A stretch of 36,293 nucleotides of DNA from Candidatus Pullilachnospira stercoravium (GCA_018713585.1 DVON01000185.1:1-36293); one strand, 5' to 3'; positions 1-8,322 are shown, counted from the first letter of the stretch. The notes: generated by a model from the sequence alone, not told the origin. Translations and numbers: made by a program.

Positions 1-789
1 GAGCAGAAAAGACGTCTGAAGGATGCGGCGGAGCTTCTGGGGCTGACAGATTATCTGAAAAGAAAACCCAGAGAACTGTCCGGCGGTCAGAGACAGCGTG
101 TGGCCCTGGCCAGAAGCGTCTGCAGCCAGGCGCCCATCTGTCTGATGGACGAACCCCTGTCCAACCTGGACGCAAAACTGAGAGCTCACATGCGTACGGA
201 GATCCGCAGGATCCAGAAACAGCTGGGTATGACGGTAATCTATGTAACTCATGACCAGGTGGAAGCCATGACCATGGGAGATCAGATCATGGTGCTGCAT
301 GGAGGAAAGATCCAGCAGACAGGTACGCCGCTGGAACTGTACAATGAGCCGGCAAACACCTTTGTGGGAGGCTTTATCGGATCTCCTCAGATGAATTTTG
401 CGGATGCGAAGATGTCTGATGGGAATCTGGTGCTCAATGACAAGCTGGTGATCCGGCTGACAGAGGAGGAGAGAAACCGTCTGCCCCAGGGAAGCAGCTG
501 GAAAGTAGGTGTGAGAGCCGAGCAGATCGAGCTGGCAGAGCCGGAGACCTCCAATTACAATCTGGTATCCACCCTCAGTACTGAGATGATGGGAAATGAG
601 ACACAGGTGATCTTCTATGTGGGAAATACCGCATTTACCGCCCGCTGGACCGGACAGTATCTGATTGAAAATAATGAGAAGATCAAGATCCACATTCCGT
701 CGGATGCCCTGCATTTCTTTGATGAGCAGACAGGAAGCCTGATTCGGCCGGCACTGAGCATCAAGGGGCGGAAGATCCTGACGGCGTAG
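1..789 (+). CDS. ugpC: ABC importer ATPase, UgpC/MalK type (5' end outside window)
   Basis: ATP-hydrolysing subunit of a carbohydrate-type ABC importer, acting on the inner face of the membrane. The reading frame is open from base 1, so the start and the Walker A motif lie outside the window. Visible are the ABC signature LSGGQRQR (bases 76-99), Walker B with its catalytic Glu (LMDEPLSNLD), the D-loop, the switch His in YVTHDQVEAMTMGD, and a C-terminal TOBE-like regulatory region from about base 450 onward, typical of the MalK/UgpC/MsmK group. It ends with TAG, and a permease gene starts 14 bases later with an AAAGGAG site between them. The order ATPase, two permeases, binding protein fits a Ugp-like operon. 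Such ATPases can be shared by several importers, so the exact substrate is not certain. Confidence 0.93.
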   Translation, partial: EQKRRLKDAAELLGLTDYLKRKPRELSGGQRQRVALARSVCSQAPICLMDEPLSNLDAKLRAHMRTEIRRIQKQLGMTVIYVTHDQVEAMTMGDQIMVLHGGKIQQTGTPLELYNEPANTFVGGFIGSPQMNFADAKMSDGNLVLNDKLVIRLTEEERNRLPQGSSWKVGVRAEQIELAEPETSNYNLVSTLSTEMMGNETQVIFYVGNTAFTARWTGQYLIENNEKIKIHIPSDALHFFDEQTGSLIRPALSIKGRKILTA

Positions 790-803
790 AAAGGAGACAG
801 ACG

Positions 804-1742
804 ATGAATAACAGTTCCGTGAATGTGACTGCCCCATCGGCGGTTATGGAAGAGGAAAAGGCAGAGCAGAAAGTGAAAAAACCTTTGCCCCTGTGGGTGA
901 TCTATGTGCTGCCCTCCATGCTGATCTTTCTGATCTTCGTGATCTATCCGTTTTTGAAAAATATCGTGACAAGCGCTTTTGCCACATCCAATACAGGAAG
1001 CCTCACCAGTTTTGTAGGCCTGTCCAACTATATTGATCTGTTTACAGATCCCCAGTACCTGCAGATCCTGAAAAATACCGTGATCTATACGGTGCTCACC
1101 GTTCCGCTGACGGTGGTGATCTCTCTGATGCTCGCGGTGCTGTCCTGCACCGACCGTCCGGGAATGGGAATTTTCAGGACCATCTTTTCCTCCACCATGG
1201 GAATCTCCGTGGCGGCGGGATCGGTATTCTGGAACCTGCTGTTCCATCCCACAGCAGGACTGCTGAACCATGTGGTGCAGTTCTTCGGGGGAGAGAGCAT
1301 AGGATGGCTGACGGACAGTCACTACGCGCTGATCTCCATATCCGTGGTATCAATCTGGATGAACATCGGATTTTCCTATCTGGTGCTGATGGGAGGTCTG
1401 AAGAATATCGATGATTCCCACTATGAGAGTGTGGAGATCGTAGGCGGAGGATTCTTCTACCGGCTTCGGAAGGTGACCATTCCCCTGATCTCACCGTCGC
1501 TGTTCTTTGTGGTGACCACATCCCTGATCAATGCCTTTCAGTCTTTCGGACTGATCGATATGCTGACCTCAGGCGGCCCCAACAACAGTACCAATCTGAT
1601 GGTATACCGGCTGTACAACGATGCTTTCGTGAACTTCCGTTTCGGTTCCGCATCGGCCCAGGGAGTGATCCTGTTTGTGGTGATTTTCCTGGTATCTCAG
1701 CTGCAGACAAAGCTGACGGAGAGGATGGTGACTTATCAATGA
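804..1742 (+). CDS. ugpA: ABC importer permease, UgpA/MalF type
   Basis: Membrane-spanning subunit of the importer, 312 aa. A charged cytoplasmic N-terminus of about 30 residues is followed by a hydrophobic helix (VIYVLPSMLIFLIFVIYPF) and about five more segments. The EAA loop that docks on the ATPase is recognisable near residues 205-225 (SVEIVGGGFFYRLRKVTIPL). The SGGP motif before the last helices (LTSGGPNNST) and the ERMVTYQ end both resemble UgpA-type permeases. The start has an AAAGGAG ribosome site eight bases upstream. The last four bases (ATGA) overlap the next permease, which indicates translational coupling. Ugp is favoured over a general sugar importer mainly because of the binding protein downstream. 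Confidence 0.92.
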   Translation: MNNSSVNVTAPSAVMEEEKAEQKVKKPLPLWVIYVLPSMLIFLIFVIYPFLKNIVTSAFATSNTGSLTSFVGLSNYIDLFTDPQYLQILKNTVIYTVLTVPLTVVISLMLAVLSCTDRPGMGIFRTIFSSTMGISVAAGSVFWNLLFHPTAGLLNHVVQFFGGESIGWLTDSHYALISISVVSIWMNIGFSYLVLMGGLKNIDDSHYESVEIVGGGFFYRLRKVTIPLISPSLFFVVTTSLINAFQSFGLIDMLTSGGPNNSTNLMVYRLYNDAFVNFRFGSASAQGVILFVVIFLVSQLQTKLTERMVTYQ

Positions 1743-2551
1743 AAAAGGTGGAGACAACCCTTACTTATATCATACTGACCATTGCTGCGGTTTTTGTGTG
1801 CTTTCCGATCCTGTTCTCGGTGGCTTTGAGCTTTTCCGATCTTCAGGATATCCTGAAGGGAGATTACATCCCCAGCGGTCTGAATTTTACCAACTACATC
1901 AATGCGTTTCAGACGCAGCCGCTGTTTCATTATATGATGAACTCGGCGATCACAGGTGTGCTGTCCACCGTACTGCAGATCCTGTTTGCCCTGCTGGCCG
2001 CATACGCCATTGTATTTATTCCCTTTAAGGGCAAGAGGATCCTGTTCATGATCATGATGGCTACCATGATGATCCCGGGAGAGGTTCTGGTAATTTCCAA
2101 TTTTCAGACCATCCGGTCCATGAACCTGCTGAATACCTTTGCCGGACTGATCCTGCCGGGACTGGCTTCCACCTTCGGAATCTTCCTGCTCCGGCAGAAT
2201 ATGATGCAGATTCCCATGGAACTGAAAGAGGCTTCCACGGTATCCGGATTGTCGGATTTCCGGTTCTTTATCAAGGTTGTGGTGCCGATGGTTACCAACG
2301 CCATTGTTACTCTGGCAATTTATCTGTTCCTGGTAAACTGGAATTCCTATATGTGGCCTCTGCTGTCAACCACTGATGATACGGTTCGTACCGTACAGAT
2401 CGGACTGCGTCAGCTGAAAAATACAGAGGCGGTCAGCGATTACGGCATGATGGCAGCCGGAGCGATCATCACATCCCTGCCCACACTGCTGCTGATTTTC
2501 TTCGGACAGAAGCGTCTGCAGGAAGGTATGACCAAGGGAGCAATCAAATGA
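1739..2551 (+). CDS. ugpE: ABC importer permease, UgpE/MalG type
   Basis: Second membrane subunit, 270 aa, pairing with the upstream UgpA-like permease. It shows an N-terminal helix (TYIILTIAAVFVCFPILFS), about six membrane segments in all, and an EAA-like loop around residues 160-185 (PMELKEASTVSGLSDFRFF, then PMV). The short C-terminus ending GAIK is typical of MalG/UgpE proteins, which often finish with a similar KxxQxG(M/L)TxGAxK stretch. Its ATG lies inside the last codons of the preceding gene (ATGA overlap). The binding-protein gene follows after 116 bases that hold RNA hairpins instead of a clear promoter, so the four genes probably form one transcript. Confidence 0.92.
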   Translation: MKKVETTLTYIILTIAAVFVCFPILFSVALSFSDLQDILKGDYIPSGLNFTNYINAFQTQPLFHYMMNSAITGVLSTVLQILFALLAAYAIVFIPFKGKRILFMIMMATMMIPGEVLVISNFQTIRSMNLLNTFAGLILPGLASTFGIFLLRQNMMQIPMELKEASTVSGLSDFRFFIKVVVPMVTNAIVTLAIYLFLVNWNSYMWPLLSTTDDTVRTVQIGLRQLKNTEAVSDYGMMAAGAIITSLPTLLLIFFGQKRLQEGMTKGAIK

Positions 2552-2592
2552 TTAAATCATACCAGGGCCCTCCGGTCCGGTATATTTAATAA

Positions 2593-2634
2593 GGATTTCG
2601 GAAGAAATCCGCAAAATCAGGGGATCGGATCCCC
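2593..2634 (+). other. Two small intercistronic hairpins between permease and binding-protein genes
   Basis: Two perfect stems lie in the 116-base gap. GGATTTC and GAAATCC (2593-2599, 2604-2610) close a GGAA tetraloop, and GGGGAT and ATCCCC (2620-2625, 2629-2634) close a three-base loop. Neither has a T-tract, so neither is a standard terminator. In many ABC operons hairpins at this place protect the binding-protein message and raise its level over the permeases; that role is inferred here. Confidence 0.5.
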
Positions 2635-2667
2635 ATAAGAAAAAGGAAAAAAGAGGAGAAAATTATT

Positions 2668-4017
2668 ATGAAAAGAAGAATGAAAAAGGCTATCAGCGCA
2701 CTTGCCCTGTCCACCGCAGCGATCCTGATGTTCAGCGGATGCGGAAGCCAGACGTCAGCGGCCACCGGTACGTCCGGAAGCACACAGTCGGAGGACGGAA
2801 AGATCACCATTTCCTTCTGGCACTCCATGAGCGGCGATACGCAGACTGCTCTGGAGAAGGTGGTGGACGGTTTCAATGAGAGCCAGGATACTTACCAGGT
2901 GGTAGCGGAGAATCAGGGTACTTATGACGAGTCCACCGGAAAATTCTTTAATATGGCCAACGGTTCCGGAAGCGCTCAGATCATCCAGATCGGTGAGCAG
3001 AACCTGCAGTCCATGATCGATTCCGGTATGGTAGCCTCCATCAGCGAGCTGATCGATACCTATAATTTTGATGACAGCGACCTGCTGGAGCAGGTGGTGA
3101 ACTTTTATACGGTAGACGGTCAGATGTACGCGATGCCCTTCAACTGTTCCTCTCCGGTGGTTTATTACAACAAAGAGGTCTTTGACGCGGCGGGAGTTAC
3201 CGAATTCCCCACCACCTTTGAGGGCATCATGGATGCGGCTCAGGCCATTGCAGAGTCTGATGACAGCATCACGCCGGTGGGAATGTATGCTTACGGATAC
3301 GCTCTGGATCAGATGGTGACCAATATGGGCGGATTTACCGTGAACAATGACAACGGAAGAAGCGATCGGGCCACAGAGGTGGCTTACCAGGATCAGATGA
3401 CGGAAATCTTCAACTGGATCAAGGATCTGCAGGATGCCGGCTATCTGCTGAACTACGGAACGGATGGAACCAACACCATCAGCGGATTTACCCAGAGACA
3501 GGTAGCCATGTTTATCAGTACCTCCGCAAGCTGCAGAAATGTCATCGACAGCAGTGATTTTGAGGTGGGCGTATCCGCTCTTCCCGTTCCGGAAGGTGTG
3601 GAGGCTCAGGGTGTGTATGCCGGAGGCGGCGCTCTGTGCGCAGCGGCTGGTATGGATGAGGAAACCGCTCAGGGTGTGATGGATTTCTTCACCTACGCTA
3701 CTTCTCCGGAGGTGCAGGCTCAGTGGGCTGCTGATACGGGATACTTCCCCATCTGCAATGCGGCGTACGAGACAGATTCCATGATTTCCACCTATGAGGA
3801 ATATCCCCAGCTTCGGGTGGCTGCGGATCAGCTTCTGAACTCTCAGGTCAATGAAGTGACTGCGGGACCGCTGCTTTCCCAGCTTCCTCAGCTCCGCACC
3901 GATATCCAGACCGCTCTGGAGGCAGTGTTCAACGGTGAGGAAGTGGAGGCATCCCTTCAGCAGGCAGTGGACAGCACCAACTCCGCCATTGCCAATGCCA
4001 ATGCGGGTGTGGAGTAA
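2668..4017 (+). CDS. ugpB: Extracellular solute-binding lipoprotein, UgpB-like
   Basis: Substrate-binding component of the importer, 449 aa, anchored outside the membrane as a lipoprotein. The N-terminus has a basic start, a hydrophobic stretch and a lipobox LMFSGC with the lipidated Cys at residue 25, followed by a Ser/Thr/Gly linker. The mature part begins ITISFWHSMSGD, the typical family 1 binding protein opening also seen in UgpB (glycerol-3-phosphate). The later stretch AADTGYFPICNAAYE also resembles UgpB. The ribosome site is AGAGGAG. It is the last gene before the terminator at 4066-4097. Glycerol-3-phosphate, a glycerophosphodiester or an oligosaccharide are all possible substrates; the sequence alone does not decide. 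Confidence 0.9.
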   Translation: MKRRMKKAISALALSTAAILMFSGCGSQTSAATGTSGSTQSEDGKITISFWHSMSGDTQTALEKVVDGFNESQDTYQVVAENQGTYDESTGKFFNMANGSGSAQIIQIGEQNLQSMIDSGMVASISELIDTYNFDDSDLLEQVVNFYTVDGQMYAMPFNCSSPVVYYNKEVFDAAGVTEFPTTFEGIMDAAQAIAESDDSITPVGMYAYGYALDQMVTNMGGFTVNNDNGRSDRATEVAYQDQMTEIFNWIKDLQDAGYLLNYGTDGTNTISGFTQRQVAMFISTSASCRNVIDSSDFEVGVSALPVPEGVEAQGVYAGGGALCAAAGMDEETAQGVMDFFTYATSPEVQAQWAADTGYFPICNAAYETDSMISTYEEYPQLRVAADQLLNSQVNEVTAGPLLSQLPQLRTDIQTALEAVFNGEEVEASLQQAVDSTNSAIANANAGVE

Positions 4018-4022
4018 ATCAA

Positions 4023-4051
4023 TTGCAAAATTCTGAAACCTGATGTATAAT
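4023..4051 (+). promoter_or_regulatory. Possible sigma-A promoter ahead of the LuxR-type gene
   Basis: TTGCAA at 4023-4028 and TATAAT at 4046-4051 are separated by 17 bases, a near-consensus pair just after the ugpB stop. The predicted start near 4058 would lie directly before the terminator hairpin at 4066, so a transcript from here would meet a terminator within about 40 bases. It may be a chance match, an attenuated promoter for the regulator gene, or the source of a very short RNA. Confidence 0.45.
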
Positions 4052-4065
4052 CTGTTCTAAACAAG

Positions 4066-4097
4066 GACGTTCTGCTTTTGGCAGGGCGTCTTTTTTT
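4066..4097 (+). terminator. Intrinsic terminator after the Ugp-like operon
   Basis: A ten-pair stem joins GACGTTCTGC (4067-4076 region) to GCAGGGCGTC (4081-4090), including two G-T pairs, with a TTTTG loop and a run of seven T directly after. It lies about 50 bases past the binding-protein stop codon. Confidence 0.85.
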
Positions 4098-4103
4098 CGG
4101 TGC

Positions 4104-4150
4104 GCCCGGCAAGCAGCCGCCATGCTTGCATGAGCGGATATTTGCCGGGC
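4104..4150. repeat. Long compound palindrome in the regulator leader
   Basis: Three nested stems share one axis: GCCCGGCAA with TTGCCGGGC (4104-4112, 4142-4150), CCGC with GCGG (4117-4120, 4134-4137) and CATGC with GCATG (4121-4125, 4128-4132). There is no T-tract. A smaller hairpin, ACGGC TTT GCCGT, follows at about 4163-4175. This could be a dispersed intergenic palindrome or a structured leader of the LuxR-type gene; no second copy was seen in the window. Confidence 0.5.
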
Positions 4151-4293
4151 AACGGACAGCGAACGGCTTTGCCGTGAGCCGCCCGCAGTATCGCAGGGAT
4201 CAGATAAGGGAAGGAACTTCCACTGTCTGATCAGGAAGGACAGAGGGTATGCCGCTTTTTAAAGCGTGGAAATCAGGAAGGAGGAATGCGCGG

Positions 4294-4983
4294 ATGATGA
4301 GGAATAAGGACTGGATGATGCTGAACGGCATCATTTACCGGATCTATGCCACGGAGGATTTTCGCAAAATGCAGCGGATTTTCCTGGAACGGATGCGCAC
4401 GCTGATTCCTTTTGACGGAGCCGTTTTCCGGCTGGCGGACGGCCGGAAGGGGGAGCAGGCGGTCTGCGGGGAAATGACCTGCGGGGAGGAGTTTATGGAA
4501 AGGGAACTTCAGGAGGAGCTGTATGGCGGACAGAGCATGGTTTATCGGGAGACGGATTTTGCGGATCCGGGACATCAGCGGGGATATGGACTGCGGATGA
4601 CGCTGGTACACAATGAAAAATATCTGGGAACCGTGGCCTTTTTCCGCTCCCCTGAGCGGGAGGATTTTCAGTACCGCGATATTTTTCTGCTGGATATGGT
4701 AAAAGAGCATCTGGCATTCCGGCTGGACGAAGGAGAAAAAACGCGGGTCAGGCAGGAGGATGTACGGATGGAGGAGGAACTGGCGGTAAACTGCGGGCTC
4801 ACCAGAAGGGAAATGGAAATTCTCCGGTGTATCATGGAAGGGCAGGGAAACCGGCAGATCGGCGAGACGCTGGTGATCACGGAAAATACCGTGAAAAAGC
4901 ATATCCTGAATATTTACCGGAAGCTGGGCGTCCGCAGCCGTGTACAGCTTTTTAAGAAGATACAGGGCATGGAAGAGGAGTAA
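4294..4983 (+). CDS. LuxR-type DNA-binding regulator (first of two relatives)
   Basis: Transcription regulator of about 229 aa. The C-terminal 60 residues form a LuxR/GerE helix-turn-helix: LTRREMEILRCIMEG, then NRQIGETLVITENTVKKHI and NIYRKLGVRSR. The N-terminal 160 residues look like a GAF-type sensing region; the ligand cannot be named. I chose the ATG at 4294, which has AAGGAGG nine bases upstream and makes the N-terminus (LNGIIYRIYATEDF) match that of the second regulator at 9404-10168 (FNDIVYHLYACRTL). An in-frame ATG at 4249 has a poorer site and would add 15 residues. The gene stands directly ahead of the P-II and pot genes, which makes polyamine uptake a plausible target. Confidence 0.85.
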   Translation: MMRNKDWMMLNGIIYRIYATEDFRKMQRIFLERMRTLIPFDGAVFRLADGRKGEQAVCGEMTCGEEFMERELQEELYGGQSMVYRETDFADPGHQRGYGLRMTLVHNEKYLGTVAFFRSPEREDFQYRDIFLLDMVKEHLAFRLDEGEKTRVRQEDVRMEEELAVNCGLTRREMEILRCIMEGQGNRQIGETLVITENTVKKHILNIYRKLGVRSRVQLFKKIQGMEEE

Positions 4984-5023
4984 TCTTACACTTTTTAAGT
5001 AGAGGAATCACACGAATGGGGAA

Positions 5024-5053
5024 TTGTAAAGACAGGCAGAAACGGTATATGAT
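5024..5053 (+). promoter_or_regulatory. Possible promoter for the P-II/pot operon
   Basis: TTGTAA (5024-5029) and TATGAT (5048-5053) are spaced by 18 bases in the gap before the P-II gene. The predicted start near 5060 lies immediately ahead of the hairpin at 5063-5093, so the leader would begin with a terminator-like structure. Confidence 0.5.
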
Positions 5054-5062
5054 AACACCATT

Positions 5063-5100
5063 AAGAGCAAAGGCGCCGAAATCCTTTGCTCTTTTTGTTT
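5063..5100 (+). terminator. Terminator after the LuxR-type gene, or leader attenuator of the P-II/pot operon
   Basis: AAGAGCAAAGG (5063-5073) pairs perfectly with CCTTTGCTCTT (5083-5093), followed by a T-rich run. It sits 80 bases past the regulator stop codon and 27 bases before the P-II start. It may end the upstream transcript, or, because a promoter-like pair lies just before it, control readthrough into the P-II and pot genes. Confidence 0.75.
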
Positions 5101-5126
5101 TCTGAAAGAAAGGGAGGAGGCTGCGT

Positions 5127-5486
5127 ATGAAAGAATTGATGATTATTATAAGGCCGGAGAAACTGGAGACCGTGAAGAATATCATGGAGGAGATGGGCTG
5201 CGGCGGTATGACCATTTCCAGCGTGATGGGCTGCGGAACCCAGAAAGGGTACGATGAGGAATCGGGACCGTACCAGAACCAGATCAAAGGCTTTAAAACC
5301 ACCATCAACCTGCTGCCGAAGATCCGGGTGGAGGCGGTGATGAGAGACAGTATGGTGGAGCCCGTCATCGCCAGAATCCGGGAGGAACTGGCGGAAGGCC
5401 ATGTGGGAGACGGAAAAATCTTTATCCGCAGCGTGGAGGATGTGGTCCGCATCCGTACCGGTGAGCGGGGCAAGAAAGCATTATAA
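5127..5486 (+). CDS. P-II family signalling protein with extended, altered T-loop
   Basis: Small trimeric regulator, 119 aa, that in this family binds ATP/ADP and 2-oxoglutarate and controls a partner through its T-loop. Family marks are the GxxQKG entry to the T-loop with Gln39, the LPK exit with Lys65 (E. coli Lys58), the B-loop HVGDGKIFI and the C-terminal VRIRTGERG. The T-loop between Gly41 and LPK is seven residues longer than in E. coli GlnB, and the aligned uridylylation Tyr51 is replaced within GFKTTINLLPK, although other Tyr residues (42, 49) are present. The gene has a GGGAGGAGG site and ends only 21 bases before potA, so the two are almost surely co-transcribed. No ammonium transporter or glutamine synthetase gene is nearby; the transporter next door is for polyamines. 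Confidence 0.92.
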   Translation: MKELMIIIRPEKLETVKNIMEEMGCGGMTISSVMGCGTQKGYDEESGPYQNQIKGFKTTINLLPKIRVEAVMRDSMVEPVIARIREELAEGHVGDGKIFIRSVEDVVRIRTGERGKKAL

Positions 5487-5507
5487 CGGAAACAGAGGTG
5501 GAGCGAT

Positions 5508-6623
5508 TTGGGAGAAAGAAAAGTTACGGTGAAGCTGGAAAAGCTGAACAAGGTATATGACGGCCAGAACCATGTGGTGAAGGATCTGGATCTGGAGGTC
5601 TATGAAGGAGAATTTCTGACGCTGCTGGGTTCCTCCGGGTGCGGGAAGACCACGACCCTGCGGATGATCGCCGGTTTTGAAACTCCCACCGGAGGAAACG
5701 TATATGTGGAAGGCGAGAACATGGAAAACAGAGAGCCCTATGAGCGGAATGTCAACACCGTGTTCCAGAGTTACGCGCTGTTTCCCCATATGACGGTATT
5801 TGACAATGTGGCTTACGGACTTACCATCCGCAAGGTGAAGAAACAGGAAATCCGGGAACGGGTGCTGCATATGCTGGAGCTGGTGCAGCTGGGAGGTTTT
5901 GAAAAACGGTATCCTTCCCAGCTCTCCGGCGGTCAGAAACAGCGGGTGGCCATTGCCCGGGCGCTGATCAACCGGCCCCGGGTGCTGCTGCTGGATGAAC
6001 CTCTGGGAGCGCTGGATCTGAAGCTTCGCAAGCAGATGCAGCTGGAGCTGAAACGGCTGCAGAGAAAGCTGAACATCACCTTCATCTATGTCACCCACGA
6101 TCAGGAGGAGGCGCTGACCATGAGCGACCGGATCGCCATTATGCGGGACGGCGTTCTGGAACAGGTGGGGACGCCGCTGGAGATCTATGAAAATCCGGCC
6201 ACCCGTTTTGTGGCCACCTTTATCGGGGAGACCAATCTGTTTGAGGGATATATCAGCAGCAAGAAGGGCGAGGAGATGACGGTCACGGTGGAGCCGGGAA
6301 TGATCCGGGCCTGCGGCACAGGATTCCGGGAGCGGGAGATGGTGGCGGTTTCCGTCAGACCGGAGCGCATGAAATTTTCCTCCGTTCCCGTGGAAGGATT
6401 TACCATTTCCGGTGAGATCCGGGAGCAGATTTACGCCGGCTCCGTGTTGAAAACCATTGTGGTTCTCCCAAATGGAAATGAGGTCCGCATCGAGAGACTT
6501 TCCAGTGAGGAACTTCCCAAAAGCGGCAGGGTCTATCTTTACTGGAACAAAGGGGATGAAAAACTGCTGCATTCCCTGGATGATGTATTTTTCGACGCTG
6601 TGGAAAATGTAAAAATGGCTTAG
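5508..6623 (+). CDS. potA: Spermidine/putrescine importer ATPase PotA
   Basis: ATP-hydrolysing subunit of the polyamine importer, 371 aa. The start codon is TTG with GAGGTGG just upstream; no better ATG fits the N-terminus. Visible motifs are Walker A GSSGCGKTTT (Lys47), signature LSGGQKQR starting at residue 139, Walker B LLLDEPLGALD near 160, and the switch His in YVTHDQEEALTMSD. The C-terminal TOBE-like domain carries VSVRPERMKF. FIGETNLFEG after the ATPase domain is typical of PotA. It lies directly behind the P-II gene and 11 bases before potB. The family can also serve other cations, but with PotD and the putrescine genes downstream a polyamine is the best guess. Confidence 0.93.
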   Translation: MGERKVTVKLEKLNKVYDGQNHVVKDLDLEVYEGEFLTLLGSSGCGKTTTLRMIAGFETPTGGNVYVEGENMENREPYERNVNTVFQSYALFPHMTVFDNVAYGLTIRKVKKQEIRERVLHMLELVQLGGFEKRYPSQLSGGQKQRVAIARALINRPRVLLLDEPLGALDLKLRKQMQLELKRLQRKLNITFIYVTHDQEEALTMSDRIAIMRDGVLEQVGTPLEIYENPATRFVATFIGETNLFEGYISSKKGEEMTVTVEPGMIRACGTGFREREMVAVSVRPERMKFSSVPVEGFTISGEIREQIYAGSVLKTIVVLPNGNEVRIERLSSEELPKSGRVYLYWNKGDEKLLHSLDDVFFDAVENVKMA

Positions 6624-6634
6624 GAGGTGATGGG

Positions 6635-7495
6635 ATGAAGACAGAGAAAAAAGATATGGCAGCCGCCCTCCCCATGGTGGGGCCGGTGACGCTGTGGCTT
6701 CTGTTTTTTGTGGCGCTTCCGCTGATCTTTGTGGCGGTGATCAGTTTCTGCAGCATTGACCAGAACTACAACATTCAATTTCAGTTTACGCTGGAAAATT
6801 ACCGGAGACTGTTTGACGCCAGCTACCTTCAGATTTACGCCCAGTCGTTTCTGATCGCCGCGCTGACCACCGTGCTGTGCATCCTTCTGGGATACCCCTT
6901 CGCGTTTCTCATCGCCAGGACGTTTCCCAAGCGGAAGGCGCCGCTCTACATGCTGGTGATCATTCCTTTCTGGACCAATTCCCTGATCCGGATCTACGGA
7001 TGGAGATCGTTTCTGGGAACCAACGGATGGCTCAACAGCCTTCTGCAGGCGCTGCATCTTACGGATACGCCGGTGGATTTTCTGTTTCATCAGGGGACGA
7101 CGGTGCTGGGCATGGTTTACTGCCTGTTCCCCTTCATGGTGCTCCCGCTGTACACGGCTATTGAAAAGCTGGATCAAAGTCTGCTGGAGGCTTCCTCGGA
7201 TCTGGGAGCGAAAGGACCGGTTACCTTTTTCCGGGTGGTGCTGCCGCTGACAGCCAGCGGTATTTTTTCCGGTTCCATCATGGTTTTCATTCCGTGCCTG
7301 GGATTCTTCTATGTGTCGGACATTCTGGGAGGCGGAAACGCGGATGTGATCGGAAATCTCATCGAACGGCAGTTTCAGAGCGGAAATAACTGGCCGCTGG
7401 GGGCGGCGCTGTCCATTATTCTGATTGTGATAACCCTCCTGCTGGTAAAGCTTTACCAGAAGTGCGGGGGCAGCATGGAAAGTCTGGGGGTGTAG
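6635..7495 (+). CDS. potB: Polyamine importer permease PotB
   Basis: First membrane subunit of the importer, 286 aa, with about six helices (first VGPVTLWLLFFVALPLIFVA). The PotB-type stretch IIPFWTNSLIRIYGWRSFLG near residues 108-127 is characteristic of spermidine/putrescine permeases. The docking loop follows at SLLEASSDLGAKGPVTFFRV. The site AGGAGGTGATGGG precedes the ATG. It ends TAG three bases before the potC start. Confidence 0.93.
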   Translation: MKTEKKDMAAALPMVGPVTLWLLFFVALPLIFVAVISFCSIDQNYNIQFQFTLENYRRLFDASYLQIYAQSFLIAALTTVLCILLGYPFAFLIARTFPKRKAPLYMLVIIPFWTNSLIRIYGWRSFLGTNGWLNSLLQALHLTDTPVDFLFHQGTTVLGMVYCLFPFMVLPLYTAIEKLDQSLLEASSDLGAKGPVTFFRVVLPLTASGIFSGSIMVFIPCLGFFYVSDILGGGNADVIGNLIERQFQSGNNWPLGAALSIILIVITLLLVKLYQKCGGSMESLGV

Positions 7496-7498
7496 CGG

Positions 7499-8299
7499 AT
7501 GAACAGAAACGGCAAAAAGAAAATGAAAAGAGGACTGGGAGTGGCATACTGTACGCTGATCTACCTGTTCCTGTTTCTGCCCATCGCCGTGGTGGCGGCC
7601 AATTCTTTCAACGCTTCCACCACAAAGCCCTACCTGTCCTGGAAAGGATTTACCCTGGACTGGTACGTCCGGCTTTTTGACAACGGATCGCTGCTGGAGG
7701 CTTTTGGAAATACCATGCTGATTGCCGCTGCCAGTACGGTGCTTTCCACCGTGATCGGCACGCTGGGGGCGGTGGGAATGTACCGGTACAAATTCCGGGG
7801 GAAGAAGACCGTTGACGCGCTGCTTTATATTCCGGTGGTGATTCCGGAAATAGTGCTGGGAATTTCCCTTCTGACGCTGTTTTCCAGAACGGGGATCCCC
7901 AGGGGGCTTTTCACCCTGATCCTGGCTCATACCACCTTCTGTATTCCGTATGTGATCTTCAATGTGCGGGCCAGGCTGGCCGGCTATGATGATTCGGTGG
8001 AGGAAGCGTCCATGGATCTGGGGGCCGGAAGGGTGCAGACCTTTCTGCGTATCACGCTTCCTGTGCTGGCGCCGGGCATCGGCGGAGGCGCCCTGCTGGC
8101 ATTTACCCTCTCCATCGATGATGTGATCATCAGTTACTTCACCAACGGCCAGGTGAGCACCTTCCCGCTGAAGGTGATGGAGAGTATCAAAAGCGGCGTA
8201 TCGCCGGATGTGAACGCCTTGTCCGTGCTGATCCTGACCGGCACCATCGCGGTGGTGGCATTGACCCAGAGCGGTCTGCTGAAAAAGAAGAGAAACTGA
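7499..8299 (+). CDS. potC: Polyamine importer permease PotC
   Basis: Second membrane subunit, 266 aa. The first helix (VAYCTLIYLFLFLPIAVVAA) is followed by NSFNASTTKPYLSWKGFTLD and WYVRLFDN, the usual PotC opening. The middle has YIPVVIPEIVLGISLLTLF and the docking loop SVEEASMDLGAGRVQTFLRI. FTLSIDDVIISYFTNG is a hallmark of PotC. The start lies three bases after potB, so the two are tightly coupled. Confidence 0.93.
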   Translation: MNRNGKKKMKRGLGVAYCTLIYLFLFLPIAVVAANSFNASTTKPYLSWKGFTLDWYVRLFDNGSLLEAFGNTMLIAAASTVLSTVIGTLGAVGMYRYKFRGKKTVDALLYIPVVIPEIVLGISLLTLFSRTGIPRGLFTLILAHTTFCIPYVIFNVRARLAGYDDSVEEASMDLGAGRVQTFLRITLPVLAPGIGGGALLAFTLSIDDVIISYFTNGQVSTFPLKVMESIKSGVSPDVNALSVLILTGTIAVVALTQSGLLKKKRN

Positions 8300-8322
8300 G
8301 GAGGAAAAGGAGGAGAAAGATT

